DNA of 7,548 nt, from positions 1 through 7,548 of the forward strand of contig CACXFE010000200.1 of assembly GCA_902766855.1 (NCBI GenBank), read 5' to 3'. The notes beneath the pieces are model-generated. The model was given only the letters and a program-made list of their open reading frames with translations, made no database searches and was not told the DNA's origin. How positions within the stretch are numbered: position 1 is the first letter of the stretch; every line of letters begins with the position of its first letter. The stretch comes from Oscillospiraceae bacterium (GTDB taxonomy: Bacteria > Bacillota > Clostridia > Oscillospirales > Acutalibacteraceae). Positions 1 to 5,487 of the stretch are shown here, in pieces. The position numbers and the translations under genes are program-made.

Positions 1-48
1 ATTTTAAAGAGATTATTTTCTTTAATATTTTGAAACAGGAAATTATAA

Positions 49-300
49 ATAAAAAATCGTTTTTCGTGGCTACTCTGCACAGGCTGCTATCAAGGACGGC
101 AGGAAGTAAGAACCCGACCCGACCCCGAAATCAAAGATTTCGAGCGGGTGCCCCGGAACCTTGTTGCTAACGCAATAAGTCCGAAGCCCTTCAAGTTCGC
201 TGAATTTACGCTCACTAAAGCCGACGCGCAGAAATATCTGTACGCCGACTCCACGAAAGACCGCGTATAAGCAAACCGGCGTAAAAGCAGCGCTGTATAT
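49..300. other. GC-rich block of unknown nature with several hairpins; no supportable gene
   Basis: The first ~60 bases are AT-rich and look intergenic; composition then switches sharply to GC-rich. On the plus strand one frame is open from 49 to a TAA at 268-270, but it has no ATG, no Shine-Dalgarno site, and only an internal GTG at 148. Two overlapping minus frames are also open, so openness is not informative. Perfect or near-perfect stems are visible: 126-132 with 136-142 (7 bp, AAA loop), 161-167 with 172-178 (7 bp including one G-T, TAAC loop), and 241-247 with 277-283 (7 bp). The block ends in a terminator that would work on the plus strand. It could be a structured RNA, the decayed 3' end of a gene, or a dispersed repeat. 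I do not recognise it. Confidence 0.3.
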
Positions 301-302
301 TG

Positions 303-348
303 GAACAAACACCCTCTGCCGGGCGACCGGCAGAGGGTGCTTTTGTTC
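303..348. terminator. Bidirectional intrinsic terminator
   Basis: A perfect 13-bp GC-rich stem (310-322 with 327-339) is closed by a GCGA loop. It is extended after a 2-nt bulge by a 7-bp A/T-rich stem, 303-309 with 342-348. Plus-strand transcripts would end in TTTTGTT and minus-strand transcripts in TTTGTT. It lies 9 bases past the stop codon of the minus-strand isomerase gene, so it ends that operon. It would also stop any plus-strand transcript from bases 1-300. Confidence 0.9.
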
Positions 349-356
349 GCGGCGGA

Positions 357-971
357 TCAATCTGTGATCGTGACAGAAGTGATCACCGGCTGATTGGCTT
401 TGGCTACCGTGCCGTTACGATCGGTCACGGGGGTCTGCTCGGCGATCTGATCGACAACCTCCATTCCTTCGGTCACATGGCCGAAAGCGGCATAAGCGCC
501 GTCTAAACTGGGATCGTCCGCGTGCATGATGAAAAACTGTGAAGAGGCGCTGTTGTTATCGCCGGAGCGGCGCGCCATGGAAATGACGCCCCGGGTGTGT
601 GAAATGGTATTTTCCACTCCGTTTTGCACGAACTCGCCTTTGATGGTTTTCTCCGAGCCGCCCATGCCGTTTCCTTCCGGGTCGCCCCCCTGGATCATGA
701 AACCCTTGATGATGCGATGAAAGGTCAACCCATTATAAAAGCCGCTTTTCGCAAGGGTGATAAAGTTTTCAACGGTGATCGGCGCGGTGTCCCCGTCCAG
801 TTCCACCTTGATTTCGCCGAAGTCTTTTACCGTGATCACCGCGTGATGAATCCCGTATTTTTCGGTATTTTGGGCGGAGGGCGTTTTTTCCGCTTCTTTG
901 CCGCACCCGCTAAGGCAGGACAATAATACCAGGGACACGAGAATGCAGAGAATTTTTTTCATCATCATCAT
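357..971 (-). CDS. Cyclophilin-type peptidyl-prolyl cis-trans isomerase, lipoprotein
   Basis: Predicted to catalyse cis-trans isomerisation of X-Pro bonds in exported proteins, anchored by lipid to the outer face of the membrane. The N-terminus is a lipoprotein signal: Lys residues, a hydrophobic stretch, then lipobox L20-S-G-C23. A spacer of about 20 residues leads into one cyclophilin domain (about 43-203). Active-site residues expected for the family are visible: F84-H-R86, F91-M-x-Q94, and SSQFF at 143-147. Length (204 aa) is normal for a secreted bacterial single-domain cyclophilin. Four ATG codons in tandem (971, 968, 965, 962) make the exact start unclear; the GGAAAG at 974-979 fits the third ATG best (8-nt spacing). 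It begins 9 bases after the carboxypeptidase gene and has no promoter of its own that I can see, so the two are probably co-transcribed and end at the hairpin 303-348. Confidence 0.95.
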   Translation of the reverse strand: MMMMKKILCILVSLVLLSCLSGCGKEAEKTPSAQNTEKYGIHHAVITVKDFGEIKVELDGDTAPITVENFITLAKSGFYNGLTFHRIIKGFMIQGGDPEGNGMGGSEKTIKGEFVQNGVENTISHTRGVISMARRSGDNNSASSQFFIMHADDPSLDGAYAAFGHVTEGMEVVDQIAEQTPVTDRNGTVAKANQPVITSVTITD

Positions 972-980
972 TTCTTTCCG

Positions 981-2297
981 TTATCTTTTTTTATTGGAAT
1001 AGGGAATATATTTTACCCGGCGTTTTCGCCGCCGATGGTAGTTCAAGCGAATACAGAGGAGAATAAAAATTAAAATCAAAACGGCAATCAGGCCCAAAAA
1101 CAATTTCATATAAATGGAGCCAAAGAAATTTTTGACCGCCCGAAACACCGTCAACAAGCGGCTGGCCGCAATATCGTTGTTGGCAACCAGATTGACCGTG
1201 CCGATCACTTCTTCGGCATATACAATATCCGCCGTGCCCAAAATGTCTCCTTTTTTGATCGGCGCATCCACCGCGTCGCTTTTTAAATGGGTTTTGACCA
1301 CGATGGTGGAATCATCCGCTTCGTTTGGCAAAACGGTGATAAAAGGCTTTTCAAAGTACAGCGGGGCAAAATCGGTTTCCAGGGAGAGATTGACCGGGAT
1401 TTCGCAAATCGGCTCTTTGGAATTGGCGATTTCCTTAAACGAAAAATTGTTGAACGCCCAGCGGTACAGGGCGGAACTGTCAGTAAAATGGCGGGTTTCC
1501 CGCGGGGGGCATCCCATAACGACGCACAGATAATTGTACCCGTTGTAAGAAGCGGTGCTGACGAGGCAGCGCCCCGCCTCATCCGTATATCCGGTTTTAA
1601 CGCCGTGCGCATACTGATAATAATAATTGGTGTTGACATCCTGTAAAAAATTGGTGGTGGAAATGGTGCGCTTGCCCGACATATTGGTGGCTTCCACCGT
1701 GTAGCGAAGCGATTCGCAAACCGTTTTGAAGGTGGCGTTTTTTAAGGCATAAACGGTCAAGGTATGAATATCGTTCGCCGTGGTGTAGGTTTCTTCATCG
1801 TGCAGCCCCACGGGGTTTCCGTAATGCGTGCCGGACAGCCCGAGTTCGGCCGCTTTTTCATTCATCATGGCCACAAACCCGTCCACACTGCCGCCGTAAT
1901 ACATGGCGGCAAGGTAGGCGCAATCCCCGAAGGAAGACATCAAGACAAAATAAACCAGATCGATTTGTTTGATTTCTTCCCCTACTTTCAGGTTGGAAAC
2001 GGAACTGCCGGTGCCGGAAATGATTTTTTGCACTTCTTCGGTCATGGCGAGTTTGGCTTCCGGCTGGTATTTTTCATTTTCCAGGATGAGTATGGTTGTC
2101 ATGATTTTGGTGATTGAAGCGGGATAAACCTTCTGATCCGGGTTTTTGTTGTACAGTACATCGCCCGTATCCAGGGAAACAAGAAGCGCGGCTTTGGCGC
2201 TGATGTCAAATCCCGTCGGTTCATAGGCTTTTACGGGAAAGACCGCCCCGCCCAACAGAAAAATGCAAAAAAAACATAAAAAAATTTTTTTAAGCAT
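981..2297 (-). CDS. Serine-type D-Ala-D-Ala carboxypeptidase (S11 family, DacF/PBP5-like)
   Basis: Expected to remove the terminal D-Ala from peptidoglycan pentapeptides outside the cell, which limits cross-linking. The 438-aa product has a signal peptide (1-24, ending VKA), the S11 catalytic domain (about 28-290) and a PBP5_C-like beta domain (about 315-390). A true transmembrane helix (about 398-418) and a basic tail follow; many relatives use an amphipathic anchor instead. The nucleophile motif S61-I-T-K64 and the K234-T-G236 motif are intact. The third motif, usually SxN, reads S122-F-G124-D, so the Asn is replaced by Gly. The ATG at 2297 is chosen because GAAGGAG lies 6 bases upstream; an in-frame ATG at 2360 would add 21 residues ahead of the signal peptide, sits at the predicted transcription start and has no ribosome site. 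First gene of a two-gene operon with the lipoprotein isomerase; transcribed divergently from the phosphoesterase gene. Confidence 0.95.
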   Translation of the reverse strand: MLKKIFLCFFCIFLLGGAVFPVKAYEPTGFDISAKAALLVSLDTGDVLYNKNPDQKVYPASITKIMTTILILENEKYQPEAKLAMTEEVQKIISGTGSSVSNLKVGEEIKQIDLVYFVLMSSFGDCAYLAAMYYGGSVDGFVAMMNEKAAELGLSGTHYGNPVGLHDEETYTTANDIHTLTVYALKNATFKTVCESLRYTVEATNMSGKRTISTTNFLQDVNTNYYYQYAHGVKTGYTDEAGRCLVSTASYNGYNYLCVVMGCPPRETRHFTDSSALYRWAFNNFSFKEIANSKEPICEIPVNLSLETDFAPLYFEKPFITVLPNEADDSTIVVKTHLKSDAVDAPIKKGDILGTADIVYAEEVIGTVNLVANNDIAASRLLTVFRAVKNFFGSIYMKLFLGLIAVLILIFILLCIRLNYHRRRKRRVKYIPYSNKKR

Positions 2298-2303
2298 GGA
2301 AAT

Positions 2304-2310
2304 CTCCTTC
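2304..2310 (-). promoter_or_regulatory. Shine-Dalgarno site deciding the carboxypeptidase start
   Basis: The minus strand reads GAAGGAG here, 6 bases before the ATG at 2297. This fixes the start at the methionine that begins a normal signal peptide and argues against the upstream in-frame ATG at 2360. Confidence 0.85.
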
Positions 2311-2344
2311 AAGATAGTGTATACTGGATAAAGAAACTTTTGAT

Positions 2345-2373
2345 TTGAAACGAGTATCATTTCATATTATACC
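2345..2373 (+). promoter_or_regulatory. Candidate promoter for the metallophosphoesterase gene
   Basis: TTGAAA (2345-2350, 5 of 6 to the -35 consensus), a 17-base spacer, then TATACC (2368-2373, 4 of 6). The -10 overlaps the -10 of the divergent operon on the other strand, so the two polymerases would compete for the site. The weaker -10 makes this a moderate call. Confidence 0.45.
2366..2371 (-). promoter_or_regulatory. Extended -10 promoter of the carboxypeptidase-isomerase operon
   Basis: On the minus strand the sequence TATGGTATAAT gives a perfect -10 hexamer (2366-2371) preceded by TATG one base away, an exact match to the Gram-positive TRTGn extended -10. No good -35 is seen 16-18 bases upstream, which is common with extended -10 elements. 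The implied start is near 2359, giving a leader of about 60 nt. Confidence 0.75.
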
Positions 2374-2407
2374 ATATTCTTTGCAAAAAGGAAGCACAAA
2401 TTTCAAA

Positions 2408-2417
2408 AAGGCGGTGA
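2408..2417 (+). promoter_or_regulatory. Shine-Dalgarno site supporting the TTG start at 2422
   Basis: AAGGCGGTGA matches the anti-SD complement AAGGAGGTGA at 9 of 10 positions and ends 4 bases before the TTG. No ATG in this frame lies near, and the TTG places Val-Tyr-Ile-Thr-Gly-Asp at the protein start, exactly where the first phosphoesterase motif is expected. Confidence 0.8.
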
Positions 2418-2421
2418 TTTT

Positions 2422-3159
2422 TTGGTCTACATAACGGGGGATATGCACGGCTGTTTAGAGCGGTTGTACGATAAAAATTTCCGTAAACTGAAAAGCGGCG
2501 ATGTGCTGATCGTCTGCGGCGATTTCGGCTATATTTTTTCCGGGGATAAACTGGAACGGCAAGTGATCGATTTTCTTGCCGCGCGCCGTTTTGTCACGGC
2601 CTTTGTAGACGGCACGCACGATAATCTTGAAACCATCGGCCGCGCCCGCGTGACCTATTGGCACGGCGGAATGGTTCACCGCATCAAGGGAAACCTGATC
2701 CATCTGATGCGGGGGCAGATTTTTGAAATCGAGGGAAAGAGTTTTTTCACCTTCGGCGGGGGTGAAAGCATTGATAAGGATATGCGGGTCGCCACAGGGC
2801 TGTGGTGGAGAGAAGAGGAGCCGACGCCCGCCGAAATGGCGGAGGGCGCTAAAAGACTGGATGAAGCGGGGCTCCAGGTGGATTATATCATCACGCATGA
2901 GCCGCCGTCGCTTGTGAAAAGCGCCATTCTTCTTCGCCGGGGCGATAGCGACCGCGTGAATAAACTGAACGGCTATTTTGAGGAAATCGGGCGTTCCTGC
3001 AAGTTCCGGCATTGGTATTTCGGCTCTCTGCACGAAGACCGCGTGATCACCGAACATCATACCTGCGTGTTTCGCAAAATGATCCCGGTCACCGAAAAAG
3101 CGGTGCCTGTGAGCAAGTTGCCCGAGAACAATAAAGAACTGTTGATAATGGATACTTGA
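2422..3159 (+). CDS. Calcineurin-like metallophosphoesterase with substituted metal ligands
   Basis: A 245-aa soluble protein of the calcineurin-like (PF00149) fold; the substrate is unknown. The motif series is G6-D7-M-H9-G, G33-D34-F-G, G64-T65-H66-D67, T158-H159-E-P, and G201-S202-L-H204. In the canonical pattern the third motif is GNH(D/E) and the last is GHxH, so the Asn is Thr65 and the first His is Ser202. The GDFG form, which lacks the second Asp of GDxxD, and the WWREEEPT segment (128-135) resemble a group of small clostridial and phage-associated phosphoesterases that I recall. Translation starts at TTG 2422. No terminator follows: the stop codon lies 10 bases before the -10 of the next gene, so read-through into the pseudokinase gene is possible. 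The fold is sure; activity and substrate are not. Confidence 0.88.
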   Translation: MVYITGDMHGCLERLYDKNFRKLKSGDVLIVCGDFGYIFSGDKLERQVIDFLAARRFVTAFVDGTHDNLETIGRARVTYWHGGMVHRIKGNLIHLMRGQIFEIEGKSFFTFGGGESIDKDMRVATGLWWREEEPTPAEMAEGAKRLDEAGLQVDYIITHEPPSLVKSAILLRRGDSDRVNKLNGYFEEIGRSCKFRHWYFGSLHEDRVITEHHTCVFRKMIPVTEKAVPVSKLPENNKELLIMDT

Positions 3160-3165
3160 CATTTA

Positions 3166-3174
3166 TGGTATAAT
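3166..3174 (+). promoter_or_regulatory. Extended -10 promoter for the PASTA pseudokinase gene
   Basis: TATGGTATAAT (3164-3174) contains a perfect -10 (3169-3174) with a TRTGn extension, the same 12 bases (TATGGTATAATA) seen at the carboxypeptidase promoter. It begins just after the phosphoesterase stop codon. There is no good -35 at the right spacing. The implied start is near 3181, leaving a leader of about 55 nt. Confidence 0.7.
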
Positions 3175-3181
3175 AACCTTA

Positions 3182-3205
3182 GCGGCTGTTTTACCATATA
3201 GCCGC
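3182..3205 (+). promoter_or_regulatory. Leader inverted repeat upstream of the pseudokinase gene
   Basis: GCGGCT (3182-3187) and AGCCGC (3200-3205) form a perfect 6-bp stem at the very 5' end of the predicted transcript. There is no U-tract, so it is not a terminator. The loop includes TACCATA (3192-3198), the complement of TATGGTA in the promoter (3164-3170). It could be an mRNA-stabilising 5' hairpin or part of an operator. Confidence 0.4.
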
Positions 3206-3235
3206 AGAAGCATTTTAAGAATTCGGAGGAACGAT

Positions 3236-4906
3236 ATGGTTAATACCGAACGATTGTGTCCTGCTTGCATGAACGATCACGGCGGGCAAAAGATCTGCCC
3301 GTTTTGCCATGCGGATGTTTCCGCGGCAAACCCGCACGGTTGTTTGCCGGTGCGCTACCCGTTGACCGAGCGTTATTTTATCGGTCAGGCAAAGTCCGTC
3401 AATGGCGAAGGGATCACCTATATGGCGTGGGATCGCGCACATGACGCGCCCATTCGCGTGCGGGAATATTTTCCGGCCGGGTTGGCAAAGCGCAATCCCG
3501 ATCAAACTGTTTCTGTGTCGGAATCCGGCAAATATGCTTATAACGAAGGGCTGATGGAGTTTATCGAGGTCAACCGCAAGATCAAAGAAGCCGCTTTTCC
3601 CGCGGTGATGAAGGTGACCGATGTTTTTGAATCCAACGGAACGGTTTACGCGGTGACGCAGAGCATCGCCTCCATTACCTTGAAAGAGTTTTTGAAAAAG
3701 AACGGCGATATGCTGAAATGGGAACAGGCGCGCCCGCTCTTTTTGCCGCTGATTGACACGATCAAAGCCATGCATGACGAGGGCTTTGTTCACGGCGGGA
3801 TTTCGCCCGAAACCATTTTGGTCGGGCGGGACGGAAAACTTCGCCTCTCCGGCTACGGGATCACCAAACTGCGCCATGCAAATGAAGATATTCAAACGGA
3901 ACTGTATCCCGGTTTTGCCGCGATCGAGCAATATGATCACGAAAAACGGCCCGATCGCCGCACCGATGTATACGGGCTTTGCGCGGTGCTTTTCCAGGTT
4001 TTGATCGGCACGGTGCCGCCCGAAGCGCCTGCCCGCCTGCAAGGGGATTCCATGTCGATCCCCGCAAAGTGCGTGGAAGAACTGCCGCGTCATGTTTTGC
4101 AGGCGTTGGCAAACGGATTGCAGGTTCAGCCCGAAAACCGCACGGAAAACATCGAAATTTTTAAAAATGAATTGGTTTACGCGGAAACCGAGCCGGAAAC
4201 ACCGGTTCGTCCTGCGCCGGAAAACGGCGGCAAAGCGGATAAAAAGCACAAAAAGAGCGGTAACGGGAAATTGATCGTGATTTCCGCCGCCTGCACCGCT
4301 CTGGTCTTTTTGGCGGTCGTCGGAGTGTTGCTCGCAACGGTGTTCCGTGAGGATGTTTTCGGCAAAAACACCTCCTCGGCCGAAAGCGAAAGTTCCGAAA
4401 GCGCGCCGGTAGTGGATCCGATCGGCACGATCGACAGCGGCGCCGAGGAATCGGCGGTCTTGTTCACGGTGCCTGATTTAAAAGGAAAGTATTATTCCGA
4501 ATTGGAGAAGGACGATGAACTGGATAAATTCAAACTGGTGATCAAAGGCAAAGAATTCAGCGACCAATACGCCAAGGGGCAGATCATGGCGCAATCGGTG
4601 GCGGAAGGCACCGGCGTGGTGCGGGATACCGCCGTGGAACTGACTATCAGTTTAGGGCCGCGGGAAGTCAAGATCGCCAATGTGGTAGGGCTGGACGAAG
4701 TGAACGCCAAAATAGAACTGCTCAAACAAGGATTTTTATATGACAATATTGAAGTGCTGGAAAAATACGATGAAGATCGGGAGCCCGGCACAGTGGTCGA
4801 GCAGGAGCCGAAATACGGCGCGCGGATCAGCCCGGAGGCCGCTGTTTCGATCACGATCAATTCCTATACCGGCAGTACGGAATCGGGAAATTCGGAAAAT
4901 GAATAA
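3236..4906 (+). CDS. Zinc-ribbon / pseudokinase / PASTA membrane protein
   Basis: A 556-aa protein built like a PASTA Ser/Thr kinase. In order: zinc ribbon with two CxxC pairs (C8/C11, C21/C24); kinase fold (about 43-315); Lys-rich linker; transmembrane helix (about 345-370); Ser/Glu-rich spacer; two PASTA repeats outside the cell (about 408-474 and 476-543). The kinase fold is recognised by GITYMAWD (59-66), REYFP (76-80), PGFAAIEQY (225-233) and TDVYGL (243-248). The catalytic residues are all changed: the beta3 Lys is Arg76, the HRD motif reads H186-G-G188, the catalytic-loop Asn is Thr193, the DFG Asp is Gly206 (GYG), and two loop glycines are Ser54 and Asn56. It is therefore very probably not a phosphotransferase. 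PASTA repeats bind peptidoglycan or lipid II in relatives, so a sensing or scaffold role is inferred. GGAGG at 3225-3229 sets the start. It may be co-transcribed with the phosphoesterase gene but also has its own promoter. Confidence 0.92.
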   Translation: MVNTERLCPACMNDHGGQKICPFCHADVSAANPHGCLPVRYPLTERYFIGQAKSVNGEGITYMAWDRAHDAPIRVREYFPAGLAKRNPDQTVSVSESGKYAYNEGLMEFIEVNRKIKEAAFPAVMKVTDVFESNGTVYAVTQSIASITLKEFLKKNGDMLKWEQARPLFLPLIDTIKAMHDEGFVHGGISPETILVGRDGKLRLSGYGITKLRHANEDIQTELYPGFAAIEQYDHEKRPDRRTDVYGLCAVLFQVLIGTVPPEAPARLQGDSMSIPAKCVEELPRHVLQALANGLQVQPENRTENIEIFKNELVYAETEPETPVRPAPENGGKADKKHKKSGNGKLIVISAACTALVFLAVVGVLLATVFREDVFGKNTSSAESESSESAPVVDPIGTIDSGAEESAVLFTVPDLKGKYYSELEKDDELDKFKLVIKGKEFSDQYAKGQIMAQSVAEGTGVVRDTAVELTISLGPREVKIANVVGLDEVNAKIELLKQGFLYDNIEVLEKYDEDREPGTVVEQEPKYGARISPEAAVSITINSYTGSTESGNSENE

Positions 4907-4913
4907 AAAATGC

Positions 4914-4942
4914 TTGATTTTTCCTGTAAAGTGTGTTATACT
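4914..4942 (+). promoter_or_regulatory. Promoter of the rimP-nusA-ylxRQ-infB operon
   Basis: TTGATT (4914-4919), a spacer of exactly 17 bases, then TATACT (4937-4942), with TGTG one base before the -10 giving the TRTGn extension. It starts 7 bases after the pseudokinase stop codon. The implied transcription start is about 4949. Confidence 0.85.
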
Positions 4943-4957
4943 ATCAGTAGTCTGATG

Positions 4958-4992
4958 AAAGGTGAGTGGGGTGACCCGCTCACTTTTGTTTT
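4958..4992 (+). terminator. Leader intrinsic terminator / probable attenuator of the nusA operon
   Basis: A 13-bp stem (4958-4970 with 4975-4987; two G-T pairs, the rest Watson-Crick) is closed by a GTGA tetraloop and followed by TTTTGTTTT (4984-4992, partly inside the stem base). It lies between the operon promoter and the rimP ribosome site, only about 10 nt after the predicted transcription start. It must be bypassed for rimP-nusA-infB expression, and it also ends read-through from the pseudokinase gene. As I recall, Bacillus subtilis nusA is autoregulated by NusA-stimulated termination in its leader, so a similar feedback loop is a reasonable inference here. Confidence 0.85.
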
Positions 4993-4995
4993 GCG

Positions 4996-5005
4996 AAAGG
5001 GTGAG
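4996..5005 (+). promoter_or_regulatory. Shine-Dalgarno site deciding the rimP start
   Basis: AAAGGGTGAG ends 3 bases before the ATG at 5009 and aligns in the usual register with AGGAGGTGA. It excludes the in-frame ATG at 4910, which lies upstream of the promoter. Confidence 0.8.
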
Positions 5006-5008
5006 AGA

Positions 5009-5461
5009 ATGGCGAATGCGGCGGAAAAGGTATACGGGCTGATCAAAGAAACCGTGGAATCCTGCGGCGTTTCCCTCTGGGATGTCCGCTTTGTGAAAGA
5101 AGGCGCTTCCCGGTATCTGCGGATTTATATTGACAGCGAGGCGGGCGTTACACTGGATGATTGCACCGCGGTTTCCCACGCGATCGACCCGGTGATCGAC
5201 GAGGCGGATCCGATTGATGTTTCCTATTTTATGGAAGTGTGTTCGCCCGGGCTTAACCGGGAACTGACAAGACCTGAGCATTATGCCGCTTTTGTAGGCA
5301 GCAAAGTAAAATTGCGGCTTTATAAAGCGGAGAACGGTTCCAAAGAAGTGACCGGCTTCTTAAAAACCGGGGAAGAACCGATCGTGGTAGAAACCGAAAA
5401 CGGTGAGCGCGGGTTTACTTTGAAAGAAATATCCAAGGCAAACCTGTGCGATTTTGAATAA
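5009..5461 (+). CDS. rimP: Ribosome maturation factor RimP
   Basis: A 150-aa cytoplasmic factor needed for maturation of the 30S ribosomal subunit. The N-terminal alpha/beta domain (about 1-85) includes the family segment C78-S-P-G-L-N-R-E-L-T-R; the C-terminal SH3-like beta domain follows (about 86-150). Length is normal for the family. The reading frame is open upstream to 4910, but that extension would run through the promoter and the leader terminator, so the ATG at 5009 with its ribosome site is the start. First gene of the operon; nusA starts 26 bases after its stop codon. Confidence 0.96.
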   Translation: MANAAEKVYGLIKETVESCGVSLWDVRFVKEGASRYLRIYIDSEAGVTLDDCTAVSHAIDPVIDEADPIDVSYFMEVCSPGLNRELTRPEHYAAFVGSKVKLRLYKAENGSKEVTGFLKTGEEPIVVETENGERGFTLKEISKANLCDFE

Positions 5462-5487
5462 GTTGTATTTTGGAGGAATGGAAAAAA

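Noticed and set aside
70..360. Two overlapping minus-strand frames and one plus-strand frame in the left block as genes
   Set aside because: No ribosome sites, no recognised domains, and the longer minus frame begins next to the terminator and runs through it. Retained only as an unexplained block.
2298..2360. Carboxypeptidase start at the ATG at 2360
   Set aside because: It lies at the predicted transcription start and would place 21 non-signal residues ahead of a normal signal peptide; the ATG at 2297 has a strong ribosome site.
3156..3161. Perfect TTGACA that looks like a -35 for the pseudokinase gene
   Set aside because: It is only 7 bases from the TATAAT at 3169-3174, far too close to pair with it, and it overlaps the phosphoesterase stop codon. 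The TRTGn extended -10 explains the promoter without it.
2455..3162. Long minus-strand open frame (235 codons) opposite the phosphoesterase gene
   Set aside because: Antisense shadow of a GC-rich coding region; composition is His/Phe-rich with no recognisable domain or ribosome site.
3182..3205. Hairpin as terminator of the phosphoesterase gene
   Set aside because: No U-tract follows, the stem is only 6 bp with a 12-base loop, and it lies downstream of the next gene's promoter.
3215..4249. Long minus-strand open frame (344 codons) opposite the pseudokinase gene
   Set aside because: Mirror of the codon bias of the sense gene; Arg/His/Phe-rich, no domain seen, while the sense frame has clear motifs.
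4910..5008. N-terminal extension of rimP from an ATG at 4910
   Set aside because: It would run through the promoter and the leader terminator and adds residues without similarity to RimP; the ATG at 5009 has a proper ribosome site.
5470..5487. nusA start at the TTG at 5470
   Set aside because: The codon overlaps the GGAGG that serves the ATG at 5488.
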